A stretch of 64,000 nt of DNA from Brumimicrobium aurantiacum (GCF_003402975.1 NZ_QURB01000008.1:62001-126000), one strand, 5' to 3'. Numbered from the stretch's first letter, positions 15,936 through 26,183 are shown. Notes: generated from the letters alone by a model not told the origin. A program made the numbers and translations.

Positions 15936-17260
15936 TGAATAGGTTAAAAAAACTAATGATTGCAGTGGTTTTGTTGATTACACAATCAGCAATATCACAG
16001 GAGTTTTCGCTTTTTGAGGCGCAAACTTTTGCATTAGAAAATGCAGAGCAAATTCAACGATCTGAATTGGATCTTGAAACAGCGAAGAAACAAGTGGTAG
16101 AAACTAGAGCAACAGGTTTGCCACAAATCAACTCAGAAACAACTTTTCAACAGTTTCTTAATTTGCCAACTCAAGTTGTAGATGGTGCATTGATGGGGCA
16201 ACCTGGAACAACAGTTGAGTTTACAGCAGGACAAGAGTTCAATACAAATGCAGGTATTTCTGCAAACCAGTTGATCTTTAATGGATCTTATATCGTGGCA
16301 CTTCAAGTCTCAAAGTTTTACACTGAGTTTGTAGCAACGAACATTAAGAAGTCTGAACAAGATGTTTTGTCGAATGTGACGCAAGCTTATCAAATGGCTT
16401 TAATCAGTAAACGAAACAAACAATTTGTTGACACCTTGGTAGAAGTGACTGAGAACTTAATCAACAAGCAAAAGGAATTGTTTGAAGTAGGTTTTATCAC
16501 ACAAGAAGAAGTAGATCAAACGGAGTTTTCATTGTTATCTACAAAAGCAAACCTTACAGCTGCTGAAACAGCCTACGAAAACGCTTTGTTAATGTTGAAA
16601 ATGACAATGGCTTATCCTTTAAACAAGGAAATAACTTTAACTGAAGACCTAGACAAAATGTTGTTGACCCAAGAAAAAGATATTTCAGGATCGTATCAAA
16701 ATAATTTGGAGCTAGACATTTTGAAGAAACAAAGACAGATTTCAGAGTACGATTTGAAAAATGTGAAAATGAGTAACTACCCTCAATTGTCTGCTTTCTT
16801 TAATCATCAATATCAAGCCTACAGAAATGAATTTAACTTTTTCAATCCAGATGAAAGATGGTACAATCAAACAGTTTGGGGTATTAAATTAACGATTCCA
16901 ATTTTTGCTGGAGGAGAAAGATGGGCAAAAATTCAAAAAGCGAAAATTAAAGTGAAACAAGATGAATTGAATATTCAAGAATTTGAACGTTCGCTTTCAA
17001 TGCAAGAAACGCAACTTAGAAATGAATTAAATAGTGCTCGAATTAACTTGCAATTACAAAAGAAAAATGTTGAATTGGCAAGTAAAATACATGACAACTC
17101 AATGATCAAAGCTGAAATTGGAAAAGAGAATAGTATTGTGGTAACACAAAAGTACAATCAACTTGTACAAGCTCAATCTAACTATGTTAACGCGATGGTT
17201 GAGGTATTCAACAAGAAATTAGAGTTGGATAAATTATACAATAAATTAATTAGAAAATAA
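15935..17260 (+). CDS. TolC-family outer membrane efflux protein
   Basis: 441 residues with a signal peptide (MNRLKKLMIAVVLLITQSAIS). Two long alpha-helical hairpins with heptad character alternate with short strand regions (about 90-130 and 270-320), as in TolC/OEP channels; FEVGFITQEEVDQTE is the conserved helix-turn region. It forms the outer membrane exit duct of the pump encoded by the two following genes and starts inside the tetR stop (TAATG). Confidence 0.9.
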   Translation: MNRLKKLMIAVVLLITQSAISQEFSLFEAQTFALENAEQIQRSELDLETAKKQVVETRATGLPQINSETTFQQFLNLPTQVVDGALMGQPGTTVEFTAGQEFNTNAGISANQLIFNGSYIVALQVSKFYTEFVATNIKKSEQDVLSNVTQAYQMALISKRNKQFVDTLVEVTENLINKQKELFEVGFITQEEVDQTEFSLLSTKANLTAAETAYENALLMLKMTMAYPLNKEITLTEDLDKMLLTQEKDISGSYQNNLELDILKKQRQISEYDLKNVKMSNYPQLSAFFNHQYQAYRNEFNFFNPDERWYNQTVWGIKLTIPIFAGGERWAKIQKAKIKVKQDELNIQEFERSLSMQETQLRNELNSARINLQLQKKNVELASKIHDNSMIKAEIGKENSIVVTQKYNQLVQAQSNYVNAMVEVFNKKLELDKLYNKLIRK

Positions 17261-17274
17261 TAGTAACAGAACCG

Positions 17275-18402
17275 ATGAGAAAATACTTTAAATCACTGAT
17301 CGTATTAGGAATAATAACATCAGTAGTTGCATGTAGTCCAAACGCCAAGTTGGATAAATTAAAAGAGAAAAGAGCAGAACTTAAAGTTGAGTTAGCCGAG
17401 TTAGATACTCAAATTAAGAGTATGGATACTGCAAAAGTAGTGATGCTTCCTTATGTGGAAAGTGGAAAGGCTGAGTTTGGACAGTTTAAACATAAGATTA
17501 CTATTCAAGGTGATATAGAAACAGATAAACAAGCAATGATTATTGCCGAAGCAAATGGTTTGATAAAATCAATTAACGTTGTTGAAGGTCAATCAGTTTC
17601 TAAAGGTCAGATTTTAGCAAGAATTGATACTGAAATATTAGCCAGTAACATTAAAGAGTTGGAAACTCAATTAGAATTTGCTGAATATAATTTGGAAAAG
17701 CAACAACAATTGTTTGACCGAGGAGTAGGAACAGAGTTTGAATTAAAACAAGCAAAAAACCAAAAGCAGTCGTTGAGTTCTCAATTGAATACAATAAAAA
17801 CACAATCTTCTAAATCCGTAGTAAGAGCTCCTTATGCTGGAGTTGTTGATGAAATTGTAACCCACGAGGGAGAGATGGCTAGTGCTCAATCTCCAATATT
17901 AAGATTGGTAAACAATAAAGATATGTATGTGTCTGGTAACATTTCAGAACACTACTATAAAACAATTAAAGAAGGAACTGATGTTGAGGTATACGTACCA
18001 ACATTAGAAGATACTTTTGTTCTTCAAGTTTCTTCTATCGGTAATTACATTCACCCAACAAATAGAACTTTCAAAGTGAAAGCAGACATTAAGGATGAAA
18101 CACAATTATTGCCAAATATGCTTGCTGAAATGAACATTACTGATTTGGTTGTTGATAGCGCCTTAATTGTTCCTTCGGTAGCTTTATTGAAAACGCAACA
18201 AAACGAAGATTATATTTTCATCCTAGAGAAATCTGGAGAAAACTATATAGCGAAACAAGTGATGGTTAACATCGTGAGTCAATTCGAAGGAAAAGCTGCT
18301 ATTGATGTTGAAAACGAAGTGATCAAAAAAGGAGATCGTGTAGTTTCTGCTGGAGCGCGTGGAATTACAGATGGTGATATTGTTCGAATAGAGAAAAGAT
18401 AG
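17275..18402 (+). CDS. RND efflux periplasmic adaptor lipoprotein
   Basis: 375 residues with a lipoprotein signal (IITSVVAC, Cys20), an immediate coiled coil (residues 25-55), then a biotinyl-lipoyl-like half (IKSINVVEGQSVSKGQIL), a helical hairpin, the second lipoyl half (SVVRAPYAGVVDEI) and beta-barrel domains. This is the AcrA/MexA-type membrane fusion protein that links the inner membrane pump to TolC. It lies 14 bases after tolC and 4 bases before the pump gene. Confidence 0.9.
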   Translation: MRKYFKSLIVLGIITSVVACSPNAKLDKLKEKRAELKVELAELDTQIKSMDTAKVVMLPYVESGKAEFGQFKHKITIQGDIETDKQAMIIAEANGLIKSINVVEGQSVSKGQILARIDTEILASNIKELETQLEFAEYNLEKQQQLFDRGVGTEFELKQAKNQKQSLSSQLNTIKTQSSKSVVRAPYAGVVDEIVTHEGEMASAQSPILRLVNNKDMYVSGNISEHYYKTIKEGTDVEVYVPTLEDTFVLQVSSIGNYIHPTNRTFKVKADIKDETQLLPNMLAEMNITDLVVDSALIVPSVALLKTQQNEDYIFILEKSGENYIAKQVMVNIVSQFEGKAAIDVENEVIKKGDRVVSAGARGITDGDIVRIEKR

Positions 18403-18406
18403 AGTA

Positions 18407-21400
18407 ATGGAAGAGAAAAAAACAACAAAACTTTTTGGAATATCGAACTGGTCGGTAAACAACTCCAAAACAGTTTTCTTAATTATTGCTGTCCTTTTTA
18501 TTGGTGGGATGATTTCCTACCAATCGATGCCAAAAGAAAACTTTCCGGAGTTACAAATCCCTGAAATTTATATTGGGATTGCAAAACCAGGTTCATCTCC
18601 AGAATATATGTCTGAGAAAATTGCTGAGGCCATTGAGAAAAAGGTGAAAACCATCAAAAAGGTGGATGAAATTACTTCAGATTCACAACATGGTTATGCC
18701 ACAATTCGTGTAGCTTTCGAGTTTGGGATTGATGTCAACGATGGACTAAATAAAGTAAAGGATGCTGTTGATCAAGCCCGTGCGGAAACAGATTTCCCAG
18801 AACTTCCAGTAGAGCCAAACATCTTTGAGATAAATCCGAGTGATTTCCCTATTCTGAACATTAACTTAAGTGGTGAAAGTCCAGAAGTATTGAAGGATAT
18901 TGCTGAGGATTTAAAAGATATGGTGGAAGACTTATCGGAAATCAATGAAGTAAATATCCGAGGAATTCAAGAAGAAGAAATGCGTATCGATGTTGACCGT
19001 TTAAAAGCGGAAGCTGTACAAGTTTCTTTAACAGATATCGAAAACGCTGTAGCTGCAGAACACGCAACAATTTCTGGTGGTGAAATCTTAATGAACGGAA
19101 TGCGTAAAACCATTATGATTGATGGTGAATTTGAAAATGCCGAAGAATTAGGTGAAATCATCGTAAAACAACAGGATTATATGCCTGTGAAGCTAAAGGA
19201 TATCGCTGATGTTTATTTTGGAAATGGAGATACAACTTCTTTCGCTAGAGAATTTGGCGCCCCAGTTGTAATGCTTGATGTGATTAAACAAGGTGGTGAA
19301 AACCTATTGGATGCCGCCGATAAAATTGAAGCATTAATTCAACAAGCTAGAGATGAAAATATTATTCCAAAAGGAGTGAGTGTTTCATTAACAAATGACC
19401 AATCAGACCAAACACGTGACATGGTATCTAACCTTGAAAACTCAATTATTTTTGGGGTAATCTTGGTAACGCTTGTCTTGTTATTTTTCTTAGGTGGACG
19501 TAACGCAATGTTTGTTGGGGTGGCAATTCCACTTTCTATGTTAATGTCATTTATGATTTTGCAAACGATGGGAGTTACCCTGAATACAATGGTGTTGTTT
19601 GCACTTGTATTGGCATTGGGAATGTTAGTAGATAACGGAATTGTGGTAGTGGAGAATATCTACCGTTTTATGGATGAAGAGAAATTTCCTCCGTTCAAAG
19701 CTGCAATTCATGGTGTAAGTGAGGTAGCTTGGCCGATTATCGCATCAACTGCAACTACTTTAGCGGCCTTTGTTCCGTTGGCAATTTGGCCGGGTATCTT
19801 TGGTGAATTCATGAAATACCTTCCAATTACCTTAATTATCGTTTTAGGATCATCTTTATTCGTTGCTTTGGTTATCAATCCTGTATTAACAGCATTATAC
19901 ATGACTGTTGAGCAAGCGAAGCCTAAAAAAGGAAAATCGATCACTTATGGTGCTATATTTATTGGTGCTGGATTCTTATTGGTGATGATTGATGCAGTAT
20001 TGTTTGGGAATATTTTAATTCTAATCGGTGGGTTAAACCTTCTGAATACTTTTGTTTTCTATCCAGGAACAATCGTATTCCAAGAAAAGTTGTTGCCTGT
20101 TTTAGAACGTTGGTATAGAAATTTCTTGACATTCGCCATGAAAGGTTCAAGACCAATTTGGTTTATTATCGGAACTTTTGTGATGCTGATTTTATCAGTC
20201 GTAGTATTTGCGGTAAATCAACCAAAAGTCGAATTCTTCCCTTCAAATCAAGCGAAGTATGTGAACGTGTTTATCACCCATCCTATTGGGACAGACATTA
20301 TGGAAACAAACAAGTCTACTTTGATTATTGAAGAGAAAATCAATGAGATTTTAGCGCCTTATACCAAAGGTGCAGATCGTAGTAATGTTCAGGATGCAGA
20401 TCTTGTACAGTCTATTATTGCACAGGTTGGTAAAGGGACTAGTGAGCAAGGAATGGATATGGGAGATACGCCGCATAAGGCGAGAATCACAATTGACTTT
20501 ACCGAGTTCCAATATAGAGATTCTATCAACACTACTGGTTTTATCTTGACAAAATTACAAGATGAATTGAAAGGTGTATTGCCAGCAGATGTTCAGATTT
20601 CTGTAAAGAAAAATTCAATGGGACCACCACAAGAGGCTCCAATTAACATTGAGTTGGTGAACACGAAGAAAAATGCCGATTATAAGGAATTGATTCTTGT
20701 CGCTACTGATGTTAAAAATCACTTAGACCGTTTATCGGTAGAAGGTGTTGACGAATTGAAGTTGAGCGTTGAGGCAACAAGACCAGAGATTCCAATTGAA
20801 GTTGATCGTGACCAAGTGAGAAAATTGAGCGCTTCCACTACGCAAGTAGGTATGGCGATTCGAAAAGCATTATTAGGTCAAGACATCGCAACATATACGA
20901 AAGATGAGGAAAACTACGATATGGTTGTACGTTTTAAAGAGAATTCTCGTTATGATTTGGATGCTTTATTGGATCAAAAGCTGATGTTTAGAAATAACAC
21001 CGGTCAACTCTTAAATATTCCTATTCGAAGTGTAGTAAAAGATCCAGAAGAGAATATTTCTTATACAGGAGTTTCTCGTGAAGATCAAACTTCAAAAGTG
21101 ATTATTTCCTCGGATGTTTCAGAAGGTTACAACGCCAATGAAGTAGTGGAGGTTTTGAAAGAGAAAATGATGGATTATGTGAGTAGTGGAGAACTACCAA
21201 ATGATGTAGAATATAAATTCTCTGGTCAACAAGATGAACAAGCAGAAGAAATGGCCTTTCTAACAAATGCATTACTTATTGCAGTGTTCCTTATTCTCTT
21301 GATTATCGTAGCGCAGTTTAACTCCTTCTCTACACCTGCAATTATTTTGTTCTCAGTTATACTTTCTTTTATCGGAGTATTCTTAGGATTGGCATTAAGT

Positions 21401-21886
21401 GGTCAAACATTCGTGATTATGATGACGATGATTGGTATTATTTCCCTTGCGGGTGTCGTGGTAAATAACTCTATCGTACTGATAGATTATACCAACTTAA
21501 TCCGAAGAGAAAATCGTGAGAAAGCAGGTCTTGAAGAAACAGAGTTAGAGCCAGATGAAGAAGTTGTGGCTGCTACAATTCGAGGAGGTGAAGTACGTTT
21601 GCGTCCGGTATTGCTAACAGCAATTACAACTGTACTTGGTTTACTTCCTTTAGCGATTGGTTTGAATATCGATTTCGTAGGATTGCTAACAGAGTACAAG
21701 CCAAATATCTTCATTGGTGGAGACAACAATATGTTCTTCTCTCCGATGGCTTGGACAATTATTTATGGATTAACATTCGCAACATTCCTAACTTTAGTAA
21801 TTGTTCCTGCAATGTATTTAACATTGTACAGATTCAAAGTTTGGGTGTATAAAAAGCTTAATTGGACGTTGAAAACCAATGTCTAG
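18407..21886 (+). CDS. RND-family efflux transporter permease
   Basis: 1159 residues, longer than AcrB (1049). TM1 lies near residues 20-38, followed by the first periplasmic loop, a helix cluster with LALGMLVDNGIVVVEN (TM4; one Asp where AcrB has two), a second periplasmic loop and the final helix cluster (GIISLAGVVVNNSIVLIDY). About 60 extra residues with hydrophobic helices lie between the two halves (region 500-560). It uses proton flux to export drugs, lipids or other compounds; the substrate cannot be read from sequence. Last gene of the tetR operon, with a terminator after it. Confidence 0.92.
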   Translation: MEEKKTTKLFGISNWSVNNSKTVFLIIAVLFIGGMISYQSMPKENFPELQIPEIYIGIAKPGSSPEYMSEKIAEAIEKKVKTIKKVDEITSDSQHGYATIRVAFEFGIDVNDGLNKVKDAVDQARAETDFPELPVEPNIFEINPSDFPILNINLSGESPEVLKDIAEDLKDMVEDLSEINEVNIRGIQEEEMRIDVDRLKAEAVQVSLTDIENAVAAEHATISGGEILMNGMRKTIMIDGEFENAEELGEIIVKQQDYMPVKLKDIADVYFGNGDTTSFAREFGAPVVMLDVIKQGGENLLDAADKIEALIQQARDENIIPKGVSVSLTNDQSDQTRDMVSNLENSIIFGVILVTLVLLFFLGGRNAMFVGVAIPLSMLMSFMILQTMGVTLNTMVLFALVLALGMLVDNGIVVVENIYRFMDEEKFPPFKAAIHGVSEVAWPIIASTATTLAAFVPLAIWPGIFGEFMKYLPITLIIVLGSSLFVALVINPVLTALYMTVEQAKPKKGKSITYGAIFIGAGFLLVMIDAVLFGNILILIGGLNLLNTFVFYPGTIVFQEKLLPVLERWYRNFLTFAMKGSRPIWFIIGTFVMLILSVVVFAVNQPKVEFFPSNQAKYVNVFITHPIGTDIMETNKSTLIIEEKINEILAPYTKGADRSNVQDADLVQSIIAQVGKGTSEQGMDMGDTPHKARITIDFTEFQYRDSINTTGFILTKLQDELKGVLPADVQISVKKNSMGPPQEAPINIELVNTKKNADYKELILVATDVKNHLDRLSVEGVDELKLSVEATRPEIPIEVDRDQVRKLSASTTQVGMAIRKALLGQDIATYTKDEENYDMVVRFKENSRYDLDALLDQKLMFRNNTGQLLNIPIRSVVKDPEENISYTGVSREDQTSKVIISSDVSEGYNANEVVEVLKEKMMDYVSSGELPNDVEYKFSGQQDEQAEEMAFLTNALLIAVFLILLIIVAQFNSFSTPAIILFSVILSFIGVFLGLALSGQTFVIMMTMIGIISLAGVVVNNSIVLIDYTNLIRRENREKAGLEETELEPDEEVVAATIRGGEVRLRPVLLTAITTVLGLLPLAIGLNIDFVGLLTEYKPNIFIGGDNNMFFSPMAWTIIYGLTFATFLTLVIVPAMYLTLYRFKVWVYKKLNWTLKTNV

Positions 21887-21914
21887 TTTTTATTTGTAAA
21901 TAAATTATACTAGG

Positions 21915-21951
21915 AAAAGCGGTGCTTCGATAAGGAGTACCGCTTTTTTTT
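21915..21951 (+). terminator. Terminator of the efflux operon
   Basis: AAAAGCGGT and ACCGCTTTT form a 9-bp stem, with eight Ts in the tail. It starts 28 bases after the pump stop codon. Confidence 0.85.
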
Positions 21952-22100
21952 GATTGTTTTTTAGGATGTTTCCGCGAAAAGGTGGTTGAGCTTGTCTAAA
22001 TTCAACTCGTTATCGTCCTGATTGGTTTTTATGGGTTTAAAAAAGAATAAATGAATAATTAAATTATACCGAATTCTTCATTCTTCGTTCCTCATTTTTC

Positions 22101-22133
22101 ATCCGATACCTATCGGATTTTAGTTTTTCATTT
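22101..22133. repeat. Dispersed repeat containing ATCCGATACCTATCGGAT
   Basis: ATCCGATA and TATCGGAT form a short hairpin, followed by TTTAGTTTTTCATTT. The 32-base wording recurs at 26244-26275 with one difference. The element runs into the 3' end of the glycosyltransferase gene and encodes its last residues and stop codon. Confidence 0.6.
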
Positions 22134-23256
22134 TTCGTTCCTCATTCATCATTCTCAAAATCGCCTTCCACAAATCCCTCGCAGTATAATCCCAAGAGAA
22201 ATCTTCTGATCTTCTTAAGCCTTTTTCGATTAAGGAAATCCTTAGGTTTTCATCTGTTAAAATCATTTCAAGTTTTTCTGCAATGTCGTCAACAGAAAAT
22301 GGATCGCAATAAAGTGCCGCATCGCCACCAATTTCAGGAAGAGAGGTTTTATTTCCTGCCAATACTGGAACACCCGATTGCATTGCTTCAATCAATGGAA
22401 TTCCAAAACCTTCAAAATAACTCACAAATGCCAAACAAGAAGCACTTCCCATAATGTTGGCCAATTCGACTAACGCCACATGTCCAGTGAAATGGACAAA
22501 CTTTTCTAAGGATTGATCAACGTTTACGGCTTGACTATTCCACATCGGTTCTCCAACGATCAATAATTGATGGTCAGTTCTTCCTTTAGATTTTAAACTG
22601 GAATATGCTTCAATCAATCGTTGAACATTTTTACGCTTGTGAATCGCTCCAACGAAAAGAATAAATGGCTTTCCTTTTGTATATTGATCTCGAATTTTTT
22701 GACCTTGACTTTCTTCTATCTGTTTAAAAACAGGTGAAACACCGTTGTAGGTAACATCAATTTTTTCTTCTGGAATTCCGTAAGTTTTTACAATATCCTT
22801 CTTTGAAAACTCAGAAACAGTGCATATTCTTGCTGCTTTTTTTGCGAATATTGGAAATCTTTTTTTGAAAAATTTTAATACCGATTTTGGAACATCCTGT
22901 GGATTATGTTCAAAATTTAAATCGTGAATTACTGCCAATTGTGGAATTTCCGTTTTTAGTGAAATATAACCATCAGGTGAGACAAAAAGATCACATTTGT
23001 GTTTTTTTAATGCTTTCGTGATGGAGTAATCAAACCAAATTCGTTGTAAAATAGGGTGTCTAGCTGGTGGTGGAACAACAACTGGAGTAATATTGTCTGC
23101 AAAGACAAATCGGTCATCAAAAGGTCTGTCGAAAAAGAAAACAAATTCATGTTCAGGGTGTTGCTGAGTTATTCTCAACATTGTTTCGTAGGTATACCAC
23201 CCAAAACCCTCCATTTTGTTTTTCAACAAAAACCTTGTATTTACGCCAATTCTCAT
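22120..23256 (-). CDS. GT4-type glycosyltransferase
   Basis: 378 residues starting MRIGVNTRFLLKNKMEGFG. The N-terminal Rossmann domain has VSPDGYISL and LAVIHDLNF; the C-terminal domain has LFVGAIHKRKNVQRLIEAY, LSFVSYFEGFGIPLIEAM-type sugar-nucleotide binding sequence (EGFGIPLIEAM) and a final helix. It transfers a sugar from a nucleotide donor, probably for surface polysaccharide or glycan assembly, though no other glycan genes adjoin it. The last residues (MNEERKMKN) are encoded by a dispersed AT-rich repeat, so the natural C-terminus may have been replaced. Confidence 0.87.
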   Translation of the reverse strand: MRIGVNTRFLLKNKMEGFGWYTYETMLRITQQHPEHEFVFFFDRPFDDRFVFADNITPVVVPPPARHPILQRIWFDYSITKALKKHKCDLFVSPDGYISLKTEIPQLAVIHDLNFEHNPQDVPKSVLKFFKKRFPIFAKKAARICTVSEFSKKDIVKTYGIPEEKIDVTYNGVSPVFKQIEESQGQKIRDQYTKGKPFILFVGAIHKRKNVQRLIEAYSSLKSKGRTDHQLLIVGEPMWNSQAVNVDQSLEKFVHFTGHVALVELANIMGSASCLAFVSYFEGFGIPLIEAMQSGVPVLAGNKTSLPEIGGDAALYCDPFSVDDIAEKLEMILTDENLRISLIEKGLRRSEDFSWDYTARDLWKAILRMMNEERKMKN

Positions 23257-23268
23257 AAGTTAAGTGCG

Positions 23269-23276
23269 CAAAGATA
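23269..23276 (-). promoter_or_regulatory. -7 box (TATCTTTG) for the glycosyltransferase gene
   Basis: Exact TAnnTTTG on the minus strand, 12 bases before the ATG at 23256. Confidence 0.45.
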
Positions 23277-23482
23277 TTAAAATAAGTGATTTTAAGAGCC
23301 TGAGCGTTTGATATGCGTTGACAATAATTAAAGAACAATAGGGGGAATATTTACAAGATAAAAAATAGGGGGCTACAGAACTTTTTTTATTGATAACTTT
23401 TGTCAAAAATGATCTACTTGTCCTTAACGTTAATTTAAGTTCTTATCCTCAGTTCACTCATCCAACTTCCAACTAAAAAGCG

Positions 23483-23490
23483 TATTTTTG
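23483..23490 (+). promoter_or_regulatory. -7 box (TATTTTTG) for the PLP decarboxylase gene
   Basis: Exact TAnnTTTG, 65 bases before the ATG at 23556. No other feature is visible in the 299-bp divergent gap. Confidence 0.45.
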
Positions 23491-23555
23491 TGCTTTGATT
23501 TTTAAGGGAACATGCTAACTAAAATTTTCAATGTTCTCTAATACAGTTTAAAACT

Positions 23556-24956
23556 ATGGAAAAAGCATTAGCCGATTTTCAATCTCTTGCAAAGCAACTA
23601 TTGGCCGACGAAAAAGTGAATCCAATGGCAGAATTTATTCCTGCTGAAGAATTGTTTGATCGTTTAGACTTATCATTAAATGAGGAAGGAATAGATGATG
23701 AAACGCATTTAGAAAAGTTAAAGGAATTGATTATTGCTACTCCTAGAACAGCTACGAATGCTTTTTTTAACCAACTCTATGGAGGAAGAAATGAAAAAGC
23801 TGTTCTCGGTGAATTGCTGGCTGTACTTTTAAACAACAGCATGTACACTTATAAAGCTGCTGGACCACAAATAGGTGTGGAAAAGGCAGTAATTCAAAAG
23901 GTAGTTGACATTATTGGTTGGGGTGAGAATGCCGGAGGAGCCTTTGCTACCGGTGGCTCAATGACAAATTTTATGTCTATGTTGATGGCGCGAGATGCTG
24001 CAAATGGCAAAATTAGATTTCAAGGCGTTCAACAAAAAATGACTGTTTACACTTCGATAGAATCACATTACAGTATTCCAAAGAATGCTTCCTTTTCAGG
24101 AATAGGTCGAGATAATGTACGGTATATTCCAGTGAATAAAGTAGGGGAGATGAACCCTGAAGATTTAGATAAAGCAATCGCAAAAGATATAAATGATGGA
24201 TTTACCCCAGTTTTGGTAAATGCAACGGCTGGAACAACTGTGCTTGGAGCATTTGATAACGTAGAGCAAATTAGTGCTGTTTGTCAAAAATATAATGTTT
24301 GGATGCACGTAGATGGAGCATATTGTGGTTCTGTCATTTTTAGTGAAAAATATAAACACTTCCTAAAAGGCTTAGAACACGTGAATTCATTTAGTTTCAA
24401 TGCCCACAAAATGATCGGAACACCATTGACGTGTTCAATGATCTTTGTAAAAGATAAAAAGCATTTACGCGATTCTTTTGCCAATGAAGCCGAATACCTT
24501 TTCCAAACGGATGAGGATGAATTTAATTTAGGTAAAACCTCGCTCCAATGTGGTAGAAGAAACGATGCCCTAAAGTTCTGGACATTTTGGAAAAGCGTTG
24601 GAACAAAAGGTCTAGAAAAACTTGTAGATCATCAATTTGCATTAGCAGATACAGCGCGTGACTATATTAAAAATCATCCCGATTATACATTTTATAGTTT
24701 TGACGATTCTATTTCAGTGTGCTTCAATTACAAAAAAGTTTCGCCTCAAAAATTGTGTACCGCGCTTTATGAAAAGGAAAAATTAATGGTAAGTCACGGT
24801 ACTTTTCAAGAAAATGACTTTGTAAGGTTTGTTACCATCAATGGTCAAAATAAACATGAAGATATCCTTGCCTTTTTCAAAACTTTGGAAGCCTTTGTTG
24901 ATGAGAACTACAATGAGTTGGTGGCGTCAAAGTCTATCGGAGAAACATGTGAATAA
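23556..24956 (+). CDS. Pyridoxal-phosphate-dependent group II amino acid decarboxylase
   Basis: 466 residues of the glutamate/aromatic amino acid decarboxylase fold. Visible elements: FNQLYGG near residue 68, FATGGSMTNFMSM where PLP phosphate binds, HVDGAYCGS with the Asp contacting the pyridine N, and the PLP lysine Lys285 in NAHKMIG. LGKTSLQCGRRNDALKFW matches glutamate/cysteine-sulfinate-type decarboxylases more than DOPA types. It should remove the alpha-carboxyl of an amino acid. Substrate not determined; no transporter or antiporter lies beside it, which weighs against an acid-resistance cassette. Confidence 0.85.
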   Translation: MEKALADFQSLAKQLLADEKVNPMAEFIPAEELFDRLDLSLNEEGIDDETHLEKLKELIIATPRTATNAFFNQLYGGRNEKAVLGELLAVLLNNSMYTYKAAGPQIGVEKAVIQKVVDIIGWGENAGGAFATGGSMTNFMSMLMARDAANGKIRFQGVQQKMTVYTSIESHYSIPKNASFSGIGRDNVRYIPVNKVGEMNPEDLDKAIAKDINDGFTPVLVNATAGTTVLGAFDNVEQISAVCQKYNVWMHVDGAYCGSVIFSEKYKHFLKGLEHVNSFSFNAHKMIGTPLTCSMIFVKDKKHLRDSFANEAEYLFQTDEDEFNLGKTSLQCGRRNDALKFWTFWKSVGTKGLEKLVDHQFALADTARDYIKNHPDYTFYSFDDSISVCFNYKKVSPQKLCTALYEKEKLMVSHGTFQENDFVRFVTINGQNKHEDILAFFKTLEAFVDENYNELVASKSIGETCE

Positions 24957-25052
24957 AATCGAGGTTTTCAAAAAGGTTTTCATGAAGCTAAAGTATTGAG
25001 TATTCTTCATTTTCATATTTAATTTGTAATTTCATCATGAAATTCCATTATC

Positions 25053-26183
25053 ATGAAACAAATACTTTTTTTTCTCTCCGTTTTAACTGCTGCGTTTTCA
25101 ATTGCACAGACGGGAACACAATCTACCTCTAGTATACAACATGATGGCAAAACGCGTGAATATATTTTATATGTTCCGCAGATGTATGACGGACAAACAG
25201 CTGTTCCGTTAGTGCTAAACTTACATGGATTAGGTTCATCGATGAATGAACAAATAATTTACGGAGAATTCCGTGAAATTGCTGATACTGCCAATTTTAT
25301 TTTGGTTACGCCGAATGGCTTACTTAACACTAGTAATCAAAGACATTGGAATTTTTTCGTTACAAATGGGGAAGATGATTTAGGATTTCTTTCGAAATTA
25401 ATCGATTCTATTGCTGGGCAATATGCTATTGATGAAGACCGTGTTTATTCTACTGGAATGAGTAATGGTGGTTTTATGAGTTACCATTTGGCCTGTGAAT
25501 TAGAAGATAAAATTACAGCCGTAGCTTCTGTTACTGGAACTATGATTGCAAATCAAGCGGCAGGCTGTAATCCAACAAAACCAATTCCAACGATGTTAAT
25601 TCATGGTACGAACGATCCAGTTGTGCCATATGGCGGAAATGGTATTTTCCTCCCGGTAGATGATGTTTTAAATCATTGGATTGGAATAGCTGGGGCTGAT
25701 GAAACTCCTATTATGACGCCAGTTCCGGATATTGACAACACGGATGGCTGCACCGCAGAACATTATCTTTATGCCAATGGAACCAATGGTGCAACAGTAG
25801 AACATTACAAGATTATCGGGGGTGGACATTCTTGGCCTGGAGCTTTAGTTGATGTCGATGTTACTAACCACGATTTCGATGCGAGCATTGAAATATGGAG
25901 GTTTTTTCGTCAGTACAATTCGGCAGATTTACTGTCAATTGCTGATGAAAATAAAATAGATAATACATTAAAGATATATCCAAATCCTTCAACAGGCGCA
26001 ATTCAAATTGAAACAGATCAAAAAGTTGATAAAATTGATGTCGTAAATACACAAGGAAAAACAGTTGCGACATTCAAAAATATTCAAAAATCACTCGAAA
26101 TTTCGAATTTGAATAATGGTGTTTATTTCGTGAAAATTCATTCTGAAGAAAAGGTAGTAACCAAAAAAGTAATTGTTCAATAA
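25053..26183 (+). CDS. Secreted PHB-depolymerase/feruloyl-esterase-like hydrolase with T9SS sorting domain
   Basis: 376 residues: a signal peptide (MKQILFFLSVLTAAFSIAQ), then an esterase domain at about 20-290 of the LpqC / poly(hydroxybutyrate) depolymerase type, with oxyanion region LNLHGLGSS, nucleophile GMSNGG, acid residue in HGTNDPVVPY and His in GGGHSWPG. The tail (about 305-376) is a T9SS type A sorting domain: IYPNPSTG, IDVVNTQGK, LNNGVYFVKI, ending KKVIVQ. The protein is therefore exported by T9SS to the surface or medium, where it would cleave ester polymers or plant-derived esters. Confidence 0.88.
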   Translation: MKQILFFLSVLTAAFSIAQTGTQSTSSIQHDGKTREYILYVPQMYDGQTAVPLVLNLHGLGSSMNEQIIYGEFREIADTANFILVTPNGLLNTSNQRHWNFFVTNGEDDLGFLSKLIDSIAGQYAIDEDRVYSTGMSNGGFMSYHLACELEDKITAVASVTGTMIANQAAGCNPTKPIPTMLIHGTNDPVVPYGGNGIFLPVDDVLNHWIGIAGADETPIMTPVPDIDNTDGCTAEHYLYANGTNGATVEHYKIIGGGHSWPGALVDVDVTNHDFDASIEIWRFFRQYNSADLLSIADENKIDNTLKIYPNPSTGAIQIETDQKVDKIDVVNTQGKTVATFKNIQKSLEISNLNNGVYFVKIHSEEKVVTKKVIVQ

